Shown piece by piece: positions 50,300 through 60,533 of a DNA stretch of 64,000 nt. The stretch is taken from the NCBI GenBank assembly GCA_020631735.1, contig CM036179.1, forward strand, positions 27,395,063 through 27,459,062. The letters are read 5' to 3'. The notes under the pieces were generated by a model. It ran no database searches, was not told the DNA's origin, and saw only the letters and a program-made list of their open reading frames with translations. A program made the translations under genes and the position numbers. Each line of letters starts with the position of its first letter. Within the stretch, counting starts at the first letter, position 1. This DNA is from Saccharum officinarum. Its lineage: Eukaryota; Streptophyta; Magnoliopsida; Poales; Poaceae.

Positions 50300-53200
50300 A
50301 TGGAGACGGCTCTCGGTGCGGCGAACTGGCTCCTCAACAAGGTGCTCAACAAGCTCTCCAATGACTTGGTGGCTGGGTATGTGGCCAGTTGTGAGCTGGG
50401 CCTCAACTTCGACAAGGTGAAGACCGAACTGAGTTACACGCTCGGGCTACTGCACGTTGCCCAAGGGAGGGACGTCAGCTCCAACCCGGGCTTACAGACG
50501 CTGCTGGAGGACCTCAGCAAGAAAGCCGACGAGGCAGAGGATGCTCTGGACGAGCTCCACTACTTTATGATCCAAGACGAGCTCGACGGCACCCGGGAGG
50601 CCACCCCGGAGCTTGGCGGTGGCCTCCGTGCTCAAGCTCTGCATGCTCGCCATGCTGCTCGCAACGCCGCCGGTAACTGGCTCTCCTGCTTCTCTTGTTG
50701 CCGTTCACAAGATGATGTTGCTGCTGCTGTTTCCAATGACACACATAACACAAGCGAGGCCAAGTCTGATGACGGTTTTACCGGTGGTCAGTGTGACAAG
50801 CTGCCATTTGACCGAGTGGCCATGTCCAACAAAATCAAGCAGCTGTTAGAGGGCATGGAGTACCTATGTCCTCGTATCTCTGAGTTACTAAACAAGATAA
50901 GCGCAAGCAGTAGCCTAGTTCCAGGAAGTATGGGTAACTCACTGGAACGCCCTGCAATCGGATCAACAATTAGACAAGATAAGCTGTATGGAAGGAGCAC
51001 TATTTTTAATGAAACCATAAAAGGCATGACAAGTGCCACTTGGCATGAAACCCTGTCAGTTCTTCCTATAGTTGGCCCTGGTGGTATTGGAAAGACAACT
51101 TTCACCCAGCACCTTTACAATGACAAAAGCACAGAAGAACACTTCACAGTTAGGGCCTGGGTATGTGTGTCAACTAGTTTTGATGTGCTTAAGCTCAGCA
51201 AAGAAATCTTGGAGTGCCTACCTGCAACTGAAAATGAAGGTGTGAAAGAAACAAACAACTTAGACCAGCTTCAGAAATCCATTGCAGAGAGATTGAGATC
51301 AAAAAGGTTCTTAATTGTCTTAGATGATATATGGCAATGCAGTGACGATAAGTGGGCAAATCTCTTAGCTCCATTCAAAATGAGAGGAGCTGGAATAGGT
51401 AGCATGATTATTGTCACAACTCGGTTTCCATATATAGCACAAATGGTCAAGACAGCTACTCCAGTAAACCTGGAAGGTTTGGAGCCCGCTGAGTTCTGGA
51501 TTTTCTTTCAAGCATGTGTATTTGGTGAAGTCACAGTTGAGCATGATAAAGAAGACCTTATTGAAGTTGGAAGACAAATAGCAGATAAATTGAAGTGTTC
51601 CCCACTGGCAGCCAAAACAGTTGGTCGGTTATTGAAGAAGAGATTTTCTCGAGAACATTGGGTGCAGATTCTTGAAAACAAGGAGTGGCTAAACCAAACC
51701 CATGACGATGATATTATGCCAGCTCTAAAAATTAGCTATGACTACCTTCCTTTCCATCTAAAAAAATGTTTCTCATATTGTGCCCTCTACCCTGAGGATT
51801 TTAAGTTTCAAAGCTTAGAGATTGGTCGTTTTTGGATTTCCCTTGGCATCACAGACTCTGATGGTCAGAATGATAAAGTTGAGGACATTGGATCGAAGTA
51901 TTTGGACGAACTACTTGACTATGGTTTTCTGATGAAAGGAGATGATAATTATTATGTAATGCATGATTTGATGCATGAGCTTGCACAGATGGTTTCTTCA
52001 AAAGAATGTGCCCACATCAATTGTTCCAGTTTTAGAGCAGAGGACACATCATCATCTATTCGCCACCTATCCATCTTGATGCAGAATAAATGCATTCAAA
52101 ATTTTGTTGGAGAAATGGATAAATTGAGGAGAAGGATAGACATTGGAAATCTGCGGAGTTTGATGATTTTTGGAGAATACAGAAGGGCTAGCTTGGTCAA
52201 TATTTTTAGAGATACATTTAAGGACTTAAAGGGCCTTCGTGTTCTGTTTATATACATGAACTCCCAAGATTCTTTGCCACACAATTTCTCAAAGCTTATC
52301 CACCTTCGGTACCTAAAACTGAAATCACCTGATTACTCGAAAGTGTGTTTGCCTAGCACAGTGTCCAGGTTTTATCACTTGAAATTCTTGGACCTCCAAG
52401 AATGGGAAAGTAGTTGTGATTTGCCTAGAGGCATTAGCTGCCTTGTGAATTTGTGTCATTTCCTTTCCAATGTTGAATTCCATTCCAATGTTCCTGAGGT
52501 TGGAAAAATGAAGCTATTACAAGAGTTGAGAAGATTCCATGTTAAGAAAGAGAGTGACGGATTTGAATTACGAGAGTTGGGTCTGTTGGAAAAGATTGGA
52601 GGGAAACTTGAAATACATGGGCTTGAAAATGTGAGAACCAGGGAAGAAGCTAATGAAGCCAAATTGATGGCAAAAAGAAATCTAACTGAGTTGGCTTTAG
52701 TTTGGAGTGGTGGGCAACCATCCATGGAAGATGATATTCTAGATGGTCTTAAGCCGCACTCCAATCTAAGAGCCCTTGGCATTGTAAATCATGGTGGTGC
52801 CACTGGCCCTGCATGGTTGTGTAGCAACACCCACTTGAAAAACTTGGGGACCCTCCATCTGGAGGGTGTATCTTGGTCCACTCTTCCTCCTTTCGGGCTG
52901 ATGCATCATCTAGGAACACTCGAGCTGGAAAACATTGTTGGGATACGCCAGTTTGGACCAGACTTCATTGGTGGCATCACAGAAAAAAGTTTCACACAGT
53001 TGAAGGAGGTCGAGTTTGCTGATATGCCAGAACTTGTCGAGTGGGTTGGGGGAGCTGACACACAGTTATTCTCAAGGCTTGAAAGAATCAGGTGCATTAA
53101 TTGTCCCAAGCTCATTGCACTACCATTCTCAGGGTTCCCTAATCTGTGTGATCTTTGCACTTATAAATGTCCGGAGTTGTGCCTGCCTCCTCTGCCTCAC

Positions 53201-54463
53201 ACTTCCAAGCTATCTTCTTTCCAAACAGACTACTTAGATTATCGCGGAAGTCGCTTGTCCATTAATAAGATGCCGTGTGAATTGGCCCTCCACAATCTCG
53301 GTGAAGTAGAAAATCTAACAATTAATGATGCATCACTCATCTCATTTACGGATCTCCAAAAGCTACATCCGTTAAGAAGTATGGAGGTTCGAAGATGCGA
53401 TCAAGCATTTCTAAGAGCACTGGATGATGGCACTATGCTCCAATCGGTTCAAACTCTAACACTGCAGAAATTTTGTGTCACCGGAAGATCATTGCCAAGT
53501 TTGTTCAAATGTTTCCCATCTCTTTCTGATTTGTGGTTAATAGCATCAGATGAGGATCATGATGACAAGGAAGTCATACTGCAGTTTCCACCCTATAGCT
53601 CACTCAGACGTGTACGGTTGGATGGGTGTAATAATCTAATTCTACCTGTGCAGGATGGATGTGGATTCCGTGGCCTCTTGTCGCTCGAATCAGTTTCGAT
53701 AGTGAATTGTGGCAAGCTGTTCTCAGGGTGGTCCACAGCAGGAGCAGATTGCAGCAACATTAACCCTTTCCCTCCTTGTGTCAAGGAACTCCGGCTTTGG
53801 AATCAACCTAGCACTCTGTCAACGGCTCTGCTCTCAAATATTACATCTCTTACACGTCTTGAACTAGGAAATTGCAAGAATGTCACAGTGGATGGGTTCA
53901 ATCCTCTCATCACTTGCAAACTCGAGCATCTGTCGGTTTGGAATCGGAAAGAAGACGGTGAAACTGAGCCCTATTCTATTTCTGTAGCAGGGGATCTACT
54001 CGCTGAGGTGTCGAGGACAAAAACAATGCCCGCAGGTTCGTTCCCACTGGTGAGCCTTGACGTGGATTGCATCTCCGCAGTGCTTGTTGCTCCTATCTGC
54101 ACCCGCCTCTCCGCTACCCTCCGGACGTTATGGTTCACCTGTGACGGGCGGGCGGAGAGCTTCACGGAAGAGCAGTGCCAGGCGCTTCAGCTCCTCACCT
54201 CCCTTGAATCCCTATACATTCATGATTGCAGGGCTCTGCAGTCACTCCCTCAGGGGTTGCATCACCTCTCTTCTCTAGAGTATTTAGAAATCTTTGGGTC
54301 GCATAGAATCAGGTCGCTGCCCAAGGAGGGCTTCCCCGACTCACTGCAAGTCCTAAGTATATCTGATTGCTGCCCAGAGCTGTACGAGGAATGCCAGCAA
54401 TTAAGAGGAACACGGCCAGATATAGAAGTACGTGCCAACCTACAAAGTAGAAATGAAGATTGA
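50300..54463 (+). CDS. CC-NBS-LRR disease-resistance protein, intact
   Basis: A single-exon frame of 1387 residues from the ATG at 50300 (an in-frame GTG lies two codons earlier). Plant CNL proteins are cytoplasmic immune receptors that sense pathogen effectors and switch between ADP and ATP states. Residues 1 to about 200 form the coiled-coil region with DEAEDALDELHYFMIQDEL. The NB-ARC then shows the P-loop GPGGIGKTT (259-267), RNBS-A VRAWVCVSTSFD (from 284), kinase-2 FLIVLDDIW (337-345), RNBS-B GSMIIVTTR (367-375), CSPLA in place of GLPLA (433-437), RNBS-D CFSYCALYPEDF (490-501) and MHD (554-556). From about 590 to the end are leucine-rich repeats (LRVLF..., LRYLKL..., LKFLDLQEW, CPKLIALP, LESLYIHDCRALQSLP). 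There is no TIR or integrated extra domain. Every motif needed for nucleotide binding is present. Its length suits grass RGA2-like proteins. Which pathogen it sees cannot be told. Confidence 0.95.
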   Translation: METALGAANWLLNKVLNKLSNDLVAGYVASCELGLNFDKVKTELSYTLGLLHVAQGRDVSSNPGLQTLLEDLSKKADEAEDALDELHYFMIQDELDGTREATPELGGGLRAQALHARHAARNAAGNWLSCFSCCRSQDDVAAAVSNDTHNTSEAKSDDGFTGGQCDKLPFDRVAMSNKIKQLLEGMEYLCPRISELLNKISASSSLVPGSMGNSLERPAIGSTIRQDKLYGRSTIFNETIKGMTSATWHETLSVLPIVGPGGIGKTTFTQHLYNDKSTEEHFTVRAWVCVSTSFDVLKLSKEILECLPATENEGVKETNNLDQLQKSIAERLRSKRFLIVLDDIWQCSDDKWANLLAPFKMRGAGIGSMIIVTTRFPYIAQMVKTATPVNLEGLEPAEFWIFFQACVFGEVTVEHDKEDLIEVGRQIADKLKCSPLAAKTVGRLLKKRFSREHWVQILENKEWLNQTHDDDIMPALKISYDYLPFHLKKCFSYCALYPEDFKFQSLEIGRFWISLGITDSDGQNDKVEDIGSKYLDELLDYGFLMKGDDNYYVMHDLMHELAQMVSSKECAHINCSSFRAEDTSSSIRHLSILMQNKCIQNFVGEMDKLRRRIDIGNLRSLMIFGEYRRASLVNIFRDTFKDLKGLRVLFIYMNSQDSLPHNFSKLIHLRYLKLKSPDYSKVCLPSTVSRFYHLKFLDLQEWESSCDLPRGISCLVNLCHFLSNVEFHSNVPEVGKMKLLQELRRFHVKKESDGFELRELGLLEKIGGKLEIHGLENVRTREEANEAKLMAKRNLTELALVWSGGQPSMEDDILDGLKPHSNLRALGIVNHGGATGPAWLCSNTHLKNLGTLHLEGVSWSTLPPFGLMHHLGTLELENIVGIRQFGPDFIGGITEKSFTQLKEVEFADMPELVEWVGGADTQLFSRLERIRCINCPKLIALPFSGFPNLCDLCTYKCPELCLPPLPHTSKLSSFQTDYLDYRGSRLSINKMPCELALHNLGEVENLTINDASLISFTDLQKLHPLRSMEVRRCDQAFLRALDDGTMLQSVQTLTLQKFCVTGRSLPSLFKCFPSLSDLWLIASDEDHDDKEVILQFPPYSSLRRVRLDGCNNLILPVQDGCGFRGLLSLESVSIVNCGKLFSGWSTAGADCSNINPFPPCVKELRLWNQPSTLSTALLSNITSLTRLELGNCKNVTVDGFNPLITCKLEHLSVWNRKEDGETEPYSISVAGDLLAEVSRTKTMPAGSFPLVSLDVDCISAVLVAPICTRLSATLRTLWFTCDGRAESFTEEQCQALQLLTSLESLYIHDCRALQSLPQGLHHLSSLEYLEIFGSHRIRSLPKEGFPDSLQVLSISDCCPELYEECQQLRGTRPDIEVRANLQSRNED

Positions 54464-55619
54464 CAAGGTACACTACACTGCGTATTTCCATATTAACATA
54501 TCAACAATCTATGGAGTGTTACAGTATTAACTTCTTATTTCTGCAGCAACTACTATTGTGCTTCCAGACCTGTAAAGTTCTCTTCCTTCTCCTGTACTTA
54601 TATGTACGTACGTACGCGATTCAAACATTCAGCGTCGAAATCTACAGTCTAAGCAAACAATACCAAGTCGAAGGACTTCAAGGACTCAGGCCCTCCCTCA
54701 AGGATCGCTGGATCTCCTAAACAATTCAGATCGCTATCCAAGCAAGGGCTTCCAAATTCACAGCAATGGCTAATCAAAACTAATTGTTGCGACGAGTTAT
54801 CAGGAATCCTAGAAATCAAGAGAAACAGGGCCTGACATAACTCTACTTGCCTGGCTTCTGGCTACACAGTACACACTGATGAAGATTGACAAGGTAATTA
54901 CACACTAACACCTGTGCTCTCCGCCTAAATTCCCGACTGACAAATCTGTTAACAAATGCTGCTAATCAATGTAGCCGGCACCACCGCTTGTTCAACTACG
55001 GCTCTTTTCTGCGAATTACTCATTTACTGTGCTTCTGCATATTGGTTTCACAAATTCAACCCTTCCCTTGACGGCTTTAAACCAATCTGCAGGTAATTTG
55101 AAAATAATATTCCATCATGATTTTATTCACATTTGAAGCGACCACTTCGATTATCTGGATTGCTGTCTTTTGCAAGTATAATCTATTTTTATGGTTCTGC
55201 AATACATTACTCTAATCAACTGGTCTATTTCTGAAGCTTGGAATTGCATCCTACTCTGCAATCTGCATCAAGGTGAAGCTAGCAGAGGACAGCCTGCGTT
55301 GTGGCGCTAGCAGAGGACAGTCGCAAGGTGGGAGAACTGAAGAGCGCTGAAGCTGGAGGCTCAGCTCTACAACTGAGGAACATGCCTTTTGATCCTTGGT
55401 AGGCTCACCTCAGTTACTTGAATTGAAGAAGATAAAGCTATTTACTAGCAGTTTGCGTGGGCCAGGAGAATGGACGCCGCCGATCGAATCGATGGTATTT
55501 GGGCCACGGTAGCGCTTTGAAGCCCAAAAACAACTTGTTCGCTGGGCCAAAGCTACAGGACCGGAGAAGTAAAATGCTACTGGCCCAAGAAATGGACGCG
55601 ACGATCGCTCCACCAAACA

Positions 55620-55620
<1 letters not shown>
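54464..55620 (+). other. 3' region of the NBS-LRR gene and downstream DNA
   Basis: A possible 3'-UTR intron runs from AAG/GTACAC (54468) to CTGCAG (54546). TGAAGATTGACAAGGTA from the CDS end (54454-54470) recurs at 54880-54896. A 14-bp word CTAGCAGAGGACAG is repeated near 55278 and 55307. No second gene is seen. Confidence 0.4.

Positions 55621-55700
<80 letters not shown>
55621..55700. repeat. (TA)n then (GA)n microsatellite
   Basis: About 30 TA units (55621-55680) followed by about 10 GA units (55681-55700). Confidence 0.97.
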
Positions 55701-55701
<1 letters not shown>

Positions 55702-55933
55702 CTAATAGCTTGTAGCTGGCTGTAAAATAACATATTCTGTAGCTGAGTCAGAACTCGAGCCCGAGCGTCACCCAACTCCGACCATTCACCCACCGCACTA
55801 GTAAAGGTGGCATTACTAAAGACAATAAATACTATTCCATTAATTAACCCAAAAAATTACGCTTATTTCCATCTCCCCAGAGAAAAGTCAAGATTGGGTC
55901 CTGTTCAGATACGTCCGCACACCATCGCAGATT

Positions 55934-56215
55934 GTGGCCCTCGCGGCCTGCCTCCTCTACTGCGCTGCGTCGTCAGCGACGCTGGCCTCTGCCGGCGCCG
56001 GGCCGACGGACCTCGGGGCGCTGCGGGCACCGTGCGACGGGATGCTGGGGCAGTGCGTTGTGGGAGCGACGAGGGCAGGAGGTGCGCGGCAGCAAGGCGT
56101 TCCCGCGGCAGGCGCTGGCGCAGCGGCAGCCGACCAACCGGTACACCAGGCCCCGCCTCAAGCACGCGGAGCAGGGGGTGCGGTGGTTGCCGTCAAGCAC
56201 GATTGCACGAACTGC
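55934..56215 (+). pseudogene. Possible RALF-like peptide gene remnant
   Basis: One frame reads like a secreted-peptide precursor start: hydrophobic 'VALAACLLYCAASSATLAS' then 'TDLGALRAPCDGMLGQC', resembling the region of rapid alkalinization factor (RALF) precursors that carries a C-G-x-x-G-x-C pattern. After a frameshift, another frame continues 'KAFPRQALAQRQPTNRY', like the segment just before the mature peptide. The conserved YISY..L and the four cysteines of the mature peptide cannot be found; what follows is a tandem repeat. There is no ATG at the start of the signal-like part. If the identification is right, the gene is dead and has lost the active peptide. A chance resemblance in GC-rich DNA is possible. 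Confidence 0.35.
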
Positions 56216-56234
56216 TCTCCCCTGCCAGCGACGC

Positions 56235-56405
56235 TTAGCCGGCGGCGCACCCTCGATCCGTGCGAACGACGCGCTTCGGCAGTGGCGGCCCGCCCTCGAT
56301 CTATGCACACGACGCGCTCCGGTGGCGGCGGCGCATCCTCGATCCGCATGCACGATGCGCCCCGGCGGTGGCGCCGCACCCTCGACTCGTGCGGCGGGGA
56401 GGCGA
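56235..56405. repeat. GC-rich minisatellite, ~46-bp units
   Basis: Four diverged units centred on GGCGGCGCACCCTCGATCCG followed by a TGCACACGACGCGC-like word. Several overlapping frames on both strands run through it and are all by-products of the repeat. Confidence 0.7.
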
Positions 56406-56769
56406 GTGTGATGGCGTGCGCCAGGCGCACCTCGGGAAGTCGCCTGCAGTTCTGCACATCCAGCAGCGACCGATGGTGTACAGCCTAGTGGCGGCGGTGG
56501 GTCCTCATCGGCGGCAGGTCTCGGCGGTGTACCCAACAGCCAGGCAGTGCGACTCCTGTCCTTTTGTTCCGGCGGCGCTGCTTCGTTGACGAGCCCGTCC
56601 GCACCTTCACCGGTGACTCCTTGATGTCGGGCTCAAGCAGTAGCGCTCTGATGACTGATGTAGGCGGCGGCGGCCAGAGATTCTATCTTCTATGGTGGCA
56701 AGATCCTGTGAGACGGTGTCCTGTTTCTTTCTCGTGAAATTGGAGCACGCATCCAATCACTCTCGAGTA

Positions 56770-57295
56770 GCAATTCTCGTACATATTATTAGTGCAAATT
56801 CTTGTAAATAGTATTAGTATTGTTGTAAACAGAATTTTCGTAAATATGCAGTATTATAGTAACTTGTCCATGAAATTATGGTAAATCTTTCTTAATGCTA
56901 ATTTTGTCTGAGACATTCAAATTATTTTAATCAGCTTATGACAAAATTGGTTTAGTCACTGTGCTCAAATTCTCGTAACACATGAACAATTACATTAGTT
57001 CAACTTGTATACTACTATTCAGTTAGCCCGTAGCAAGCATGTAGAGTATTCTCGTAACCCATTCCTATTTACTAGAATATATTCTTTACTATTTTTGGTA
57101 TTCTCGTAACCTTACTATTTTAAGGTGTGTTGTATTGTCGTAACAAGAATATTTTCCATACGGTATTCGGGTAACTACCTAAATATCTTATCTATTTACC
57201 ATAGTCCATATACAATAGTTTATTGCACGGTGCATGCATACGCTAATTCACTTGTATGCTCTCGGTATGGTAATTCATGTATTCTCGTAACCACT
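56770..57295 (+). repeat. Recurring ATTCTCGTAA motif zone
   Basis: About nine copies of ATTCTCGTAA or one- to two-base variants (ATTCTTGTAA, ATTTTCGTAA, ATTGTCGTAA, ATTCGGGTAA) are spread over 520 bp of AT-rich DNA with irregular spacing, all in the same orientation. Confidence 0.55.
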
Positions 57296-57539
57296 CATTC
57301 CACTATATATCTTGCATGCATGCACACGGCAGCTCGCCAGATCCAAAATCACGCCGTGATCATAGAGCCAGCATTAAATCGGCTCATGCAGCTAGGGTGT
57401 CCCATCTACCTTGCAGTAACTCTCGATCCGGTAAATGCTCGCGCGCTTGCGCCGGTTGGCACGGATGAGTCTGTCTGCTGCGGTAACTTGGTTTGGCTAC
57501 AAAATAAGCTATTCTATAGCTAGCTACAGAGTATACTCT

Positions 57540-57544
<5 letters not shown>

Positions 57545-57618
<74 letters not shown>
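57545..57618. repeat. (TA)n microsatellite
   Basis: About 37 uninterrupted TA units. Confidence 0.97.
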
Positions 57619-57622
<4 letters not shown>

Positions 57623-58849
57623 CTCCTGATCAAGAAGGCCGTCATGTCTCTTCCATGATCGTACTATTGTTCATCATGTCTTTATCTCCTTTATTAGGAG
57701 TGTTGCTACTTTTTTTGTTCTATAGAGACTGCAGTAATGCAGCGTGCAGGTCCTGTAACAATACAGACGAGTTTTGGTCTGCAAGTGTCATGTTAGTTGG
57801 ACTCATCAACGAAAATGCAGACCAAAACAGTCCTCTTCAGGTTCTTACTTTGTTGTCCAGTGCCAGCATCTGTAGTTGTATGACCACGTGCAAACACTAA
57901 ACTACCGCAACAAATCTGTAAACTTATACAGTAACATCTGATCACCGATCAATTGTGTGCAAGAAGCCAACAAGTCGACAGCAGGAAGTGTTTATAAATT
58001 AAGCAAAGCATGTGCAGGTACAGAATGGGTTTTGACTGGTAAACTGATCACTGGGTCATTTAAATTTATTTTCACCAAAGTTCCAGTATCTACTTAAATA
58101 CCTCAATTGCCCTAACCCGCTCTTAATTCAATTTAGTTTCTCCACGTCAGCAGACACTCTGCTCTTCTGTCCAAGAGAGGTGGTTTCTTTTGAGCTTAAC
58201 GAGTGAGGGACAAGACCTTTATTCCCTTGTAGGATTCCCTTTCACTTTATCAGCTCCAAATTCGAGAAAAGATAAGGGCAAAACAAAGCACAAAAATCCC
58301 TTTGTTCCGACACGACACGAGGGCAAATTTTCAAGAAAAATGTGAAATGATTGATACTATGATTAGTCTGTAGTCATAAGGTACATACAACTCATTTCGT
58401 GTTAAGCTCGTGACAATAATTGGGCCCATAAGTGACAACATATAACAGCATTTTTTTAACGACTCACCTAAACATCCACGATCATTGCATAATAAAATCC
58501 ACTATAATGTCCAATGAGTATTCCGTATGTGTATGAGAATGAAAATGTAATGAGCATTCTGTATGTGCATGATAATGAAAAGTAAAAAAAAATACTTAAT
58601 GTTGAGTATGTAACAACCTCACATATTACAGGAGAGTAAACAGAGCAGACACCAATGGCCACAAAGTGCAACCGGCCAGTTGGAGGAGCATGGGTGAGTC
58701 AGGTTGAGCAATGGTCAGAGTAACAAAGCTGCATACCGGTACATCTGTAAAAGGAAATTGGTAGGCAACATACGAACACATAAACAAAGAAGCTTCTGCA
58801 CCAAATATGACCAGACAGGCAATCAAGAAAGCAAAGCCGTGAAGCATCA
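57619..58849. other. Intergenic DNA, no gene recognised
   Basis: The frame at 57655-57900 begins with a hydrophobic segment but matches no family. A ~36-bp duplication around GTATTCCGTATGTGTATGAG lies at about 58508-58583. Confidence 0.45.
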
Positions 58850-59575
58850 AAGTTGTAGAACTCATCGAGATCTATAAATTTTGTTTTGGTCATTTCCCCA
58901 TCCGATTTTGTTTGAACCATTCGAAATTTTGAATTTCAAAATATGACAATTTCAAACAGAATTTTGGGATAGTAAATGTTTTCAAACGAAAAAGTCATCA
59001 ACGGCATGACTCATTAAGATGTACAACTTTTGTTTTGGTCATTTCTCCATCCGACTTTGTTTGAACAATTCAAAATATGAGAATTTCGAAACGAATTTTG
59101 GGATAGTAAATGATTTCAAATGAAAAAGTCATTAACGACAAAGTTGTAGAACTCATTGAGATCTTCAACTTTTGTTTTGAACATTTTGTCATCCGAGTTT
59201 GTTTGAATAATTAAAATTTAAATTTTAGAATACGAGAACTTCATACAATATATTTTCACTGGACAACCTGGCTACATGGCAGGTCACACGGCCGCCAACT
59301 TGGACAACAATATTTTAAAAAATTAAAAGATTTTATGCTATGTAAATTATATGTCATAGACCTATGATATTTGTAAATCAGGCTGTGTGACGTAGAAAAT
59401 ATCGTCATTGGATGGAATTGTACTAGCTGAGTGACCCAACGATCATATTTTTCGTCGCTAAACAGGAGTTCTGATAAGAAACTGTCATAAAATGGGTCAT
59501 TTAACGACAATTCAACCTAATGTCACTAGCACATCGTCATGAAATGACAGATTTCTTGTAGTAGCTCTATCGACA
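58850..59575. mobile_element. Tandem repeats and a CACTA-like end, probable transposon remnant
   Basis: Three diverged units of roughly 145 bp (58850-59250) share 'GTAGAACTCATYGAGATC', TTTTGTTTTGGTCATTT and TTTTGGGATAGTAAATG. The block ends near 59565 with GACAGATTTCTTGTAGTAG, whose reverse complement CTACTACAAGAAATCTGTC resembles a worn CACTA terminus. The other end was not found. Confidence 0.45.
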
Positions 59576-59867
59576 ATTGGGCAACAATTATTATAGACAT
59601 TTTATATCTTTTCTTCCTATTGTCTGCTCGATGGAGGGTGGTAGAAGACATGGTCGAGCAGTGGGAGATAGGGAGGAGAGAGAGGGTGGCGACGTGGGAG
59701 GGAGGGAGCACGACCGACACCCCACACGACTTGGCCCTGCCCTCGCTGGCCCTTGCCCGGCTTCGCCATCACTAGCGCTTGTTGGGAGGCATATGAATAT
59801 CACACAAGTATTTTTTTTATTTTCTAGCGATGTAGGTTTTATTGCCTTGTATGATTGGTAAGAAATA

Positions 59868-60283
59868 CTAGGATCATACCCGTGCATTGCAATGGAAAAA
59901 CAATAATTCCAGTATATTTAGAAAAAATAAGTTTATGTACTATAGTCAGGAAAATGAATATTGCTTGGTATTGATGTATGTAAAAACCGCATCGAGGTTA
60001 CATAGTATCTAATTACATTATAAAGTGAACACAGAGGGAGAACAACGATATGTACTTTTGATTATTTGTATTAAACACAAACTTCAGATAATTACATCTC
60101 CTAAGATTCTAGTCTGTGCAGAAGCACATATTAATGACTAGTATCAAAATAAAAGGCATAATGGGGAATTAGGATTAGAAATTTGTCATGCAAGAATTTG
60201 CTAAAACACACAGTTCAATCATGGGAAAAAATATATGTCCACGCTCATAGCATTTTGATAGAGAAAACGATGTCATCATTGTA
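59868..60283 (-). mobile_element. Possible Helitron 3' end (minus strand)
   Basis: Read on the minus strand, the segment ends with the near-palindrome CCATTGCAATGCACGGG, then TATGATC and CTAG followed by T. A short GC hairpin a few bases before CTAG, with insertion ahead of T, is the Helitron signature, and grass Helitrons often carry a CCGTTGCAACGCACGGG-type hairpin. The 5' TC end is not identified, so the right boundary is arbitrary. No Rep/helicase frame. Confidence 0.4.
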
Positions 60284-60531
60284 CTCTCTCCGTCCATAAA
60301 AAAATGCAATCCTCATGTTCCAAAGAGTCAAACAATTTAAGATTGAAAAATTTATACAAAAATTACTAACATTTATGATGCCAAATAAATATCACTTTAC
60401 TAAATACAGATATATTACCTAATTGGAGACACAAATATTTGTGTCTTTTTTATGAACTCAGTCAAAATTAAAAAAAAGTTTGACTTATCAAAAACCTGGA
60501 ATTGTACTTTTTTAGGGGATGAAGGGAGCAG
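60284..60531. mobile_element. Stowaway-like MITE, diverged
   Basis: Starts CTCTCTCCGTCCATAAAAAA and ends TTTTTTAGGGGATGAAGGGA plus GCAG, with TA on both sides (60282-60283 and 60532-60533). 248 bp. Confidence 0.6.
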
Positions 60532-60533
60532 TA

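Larger units (their letters stand above)
42299..54418 (+). repeat. Near-identical second copy of 30071-42198
   Basis: The offset is 12,213 bp and constant, without a single indel, from about 34664 to 38790. Differences concentrate in the first ~1 kb after the gap (about fifteen 1-3 base indels between 42299 and 43330, mainly lost bases in runs) and in the last ~3.5 kb before the gap. It contains the second copies of the hAT remainder, the copia element and the NBS-LRR gene. Confidence 0.95.
55681..57544. mobile_element. Putative element inserted in a (TA)n tract
   Basis: The 1.86-kb segment is bracketed by long TA tracts. Its two ends are imperfect inverted repeats: left GTAGCTGGCTGTAAAATA, right (reverse complement) GTAGCTAGCTATAGAATA, 15 of 18. 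Micron MITEs of rice are known to insert into TA microsatellites, so this could be such an element or a MULE-like one. Inside are a possible RALF-like remnant, a GC-rich minisatellite and an AT-rich repeat zone. No transposase was seen. Confidence 0.4.

Noticed and set aside
55410..55793. 127-aa minus-strand frame containing a run of IY repeats
   Set aside because: The IY run is the translation of the (TA)n microsatellite. The flanks have no family match.
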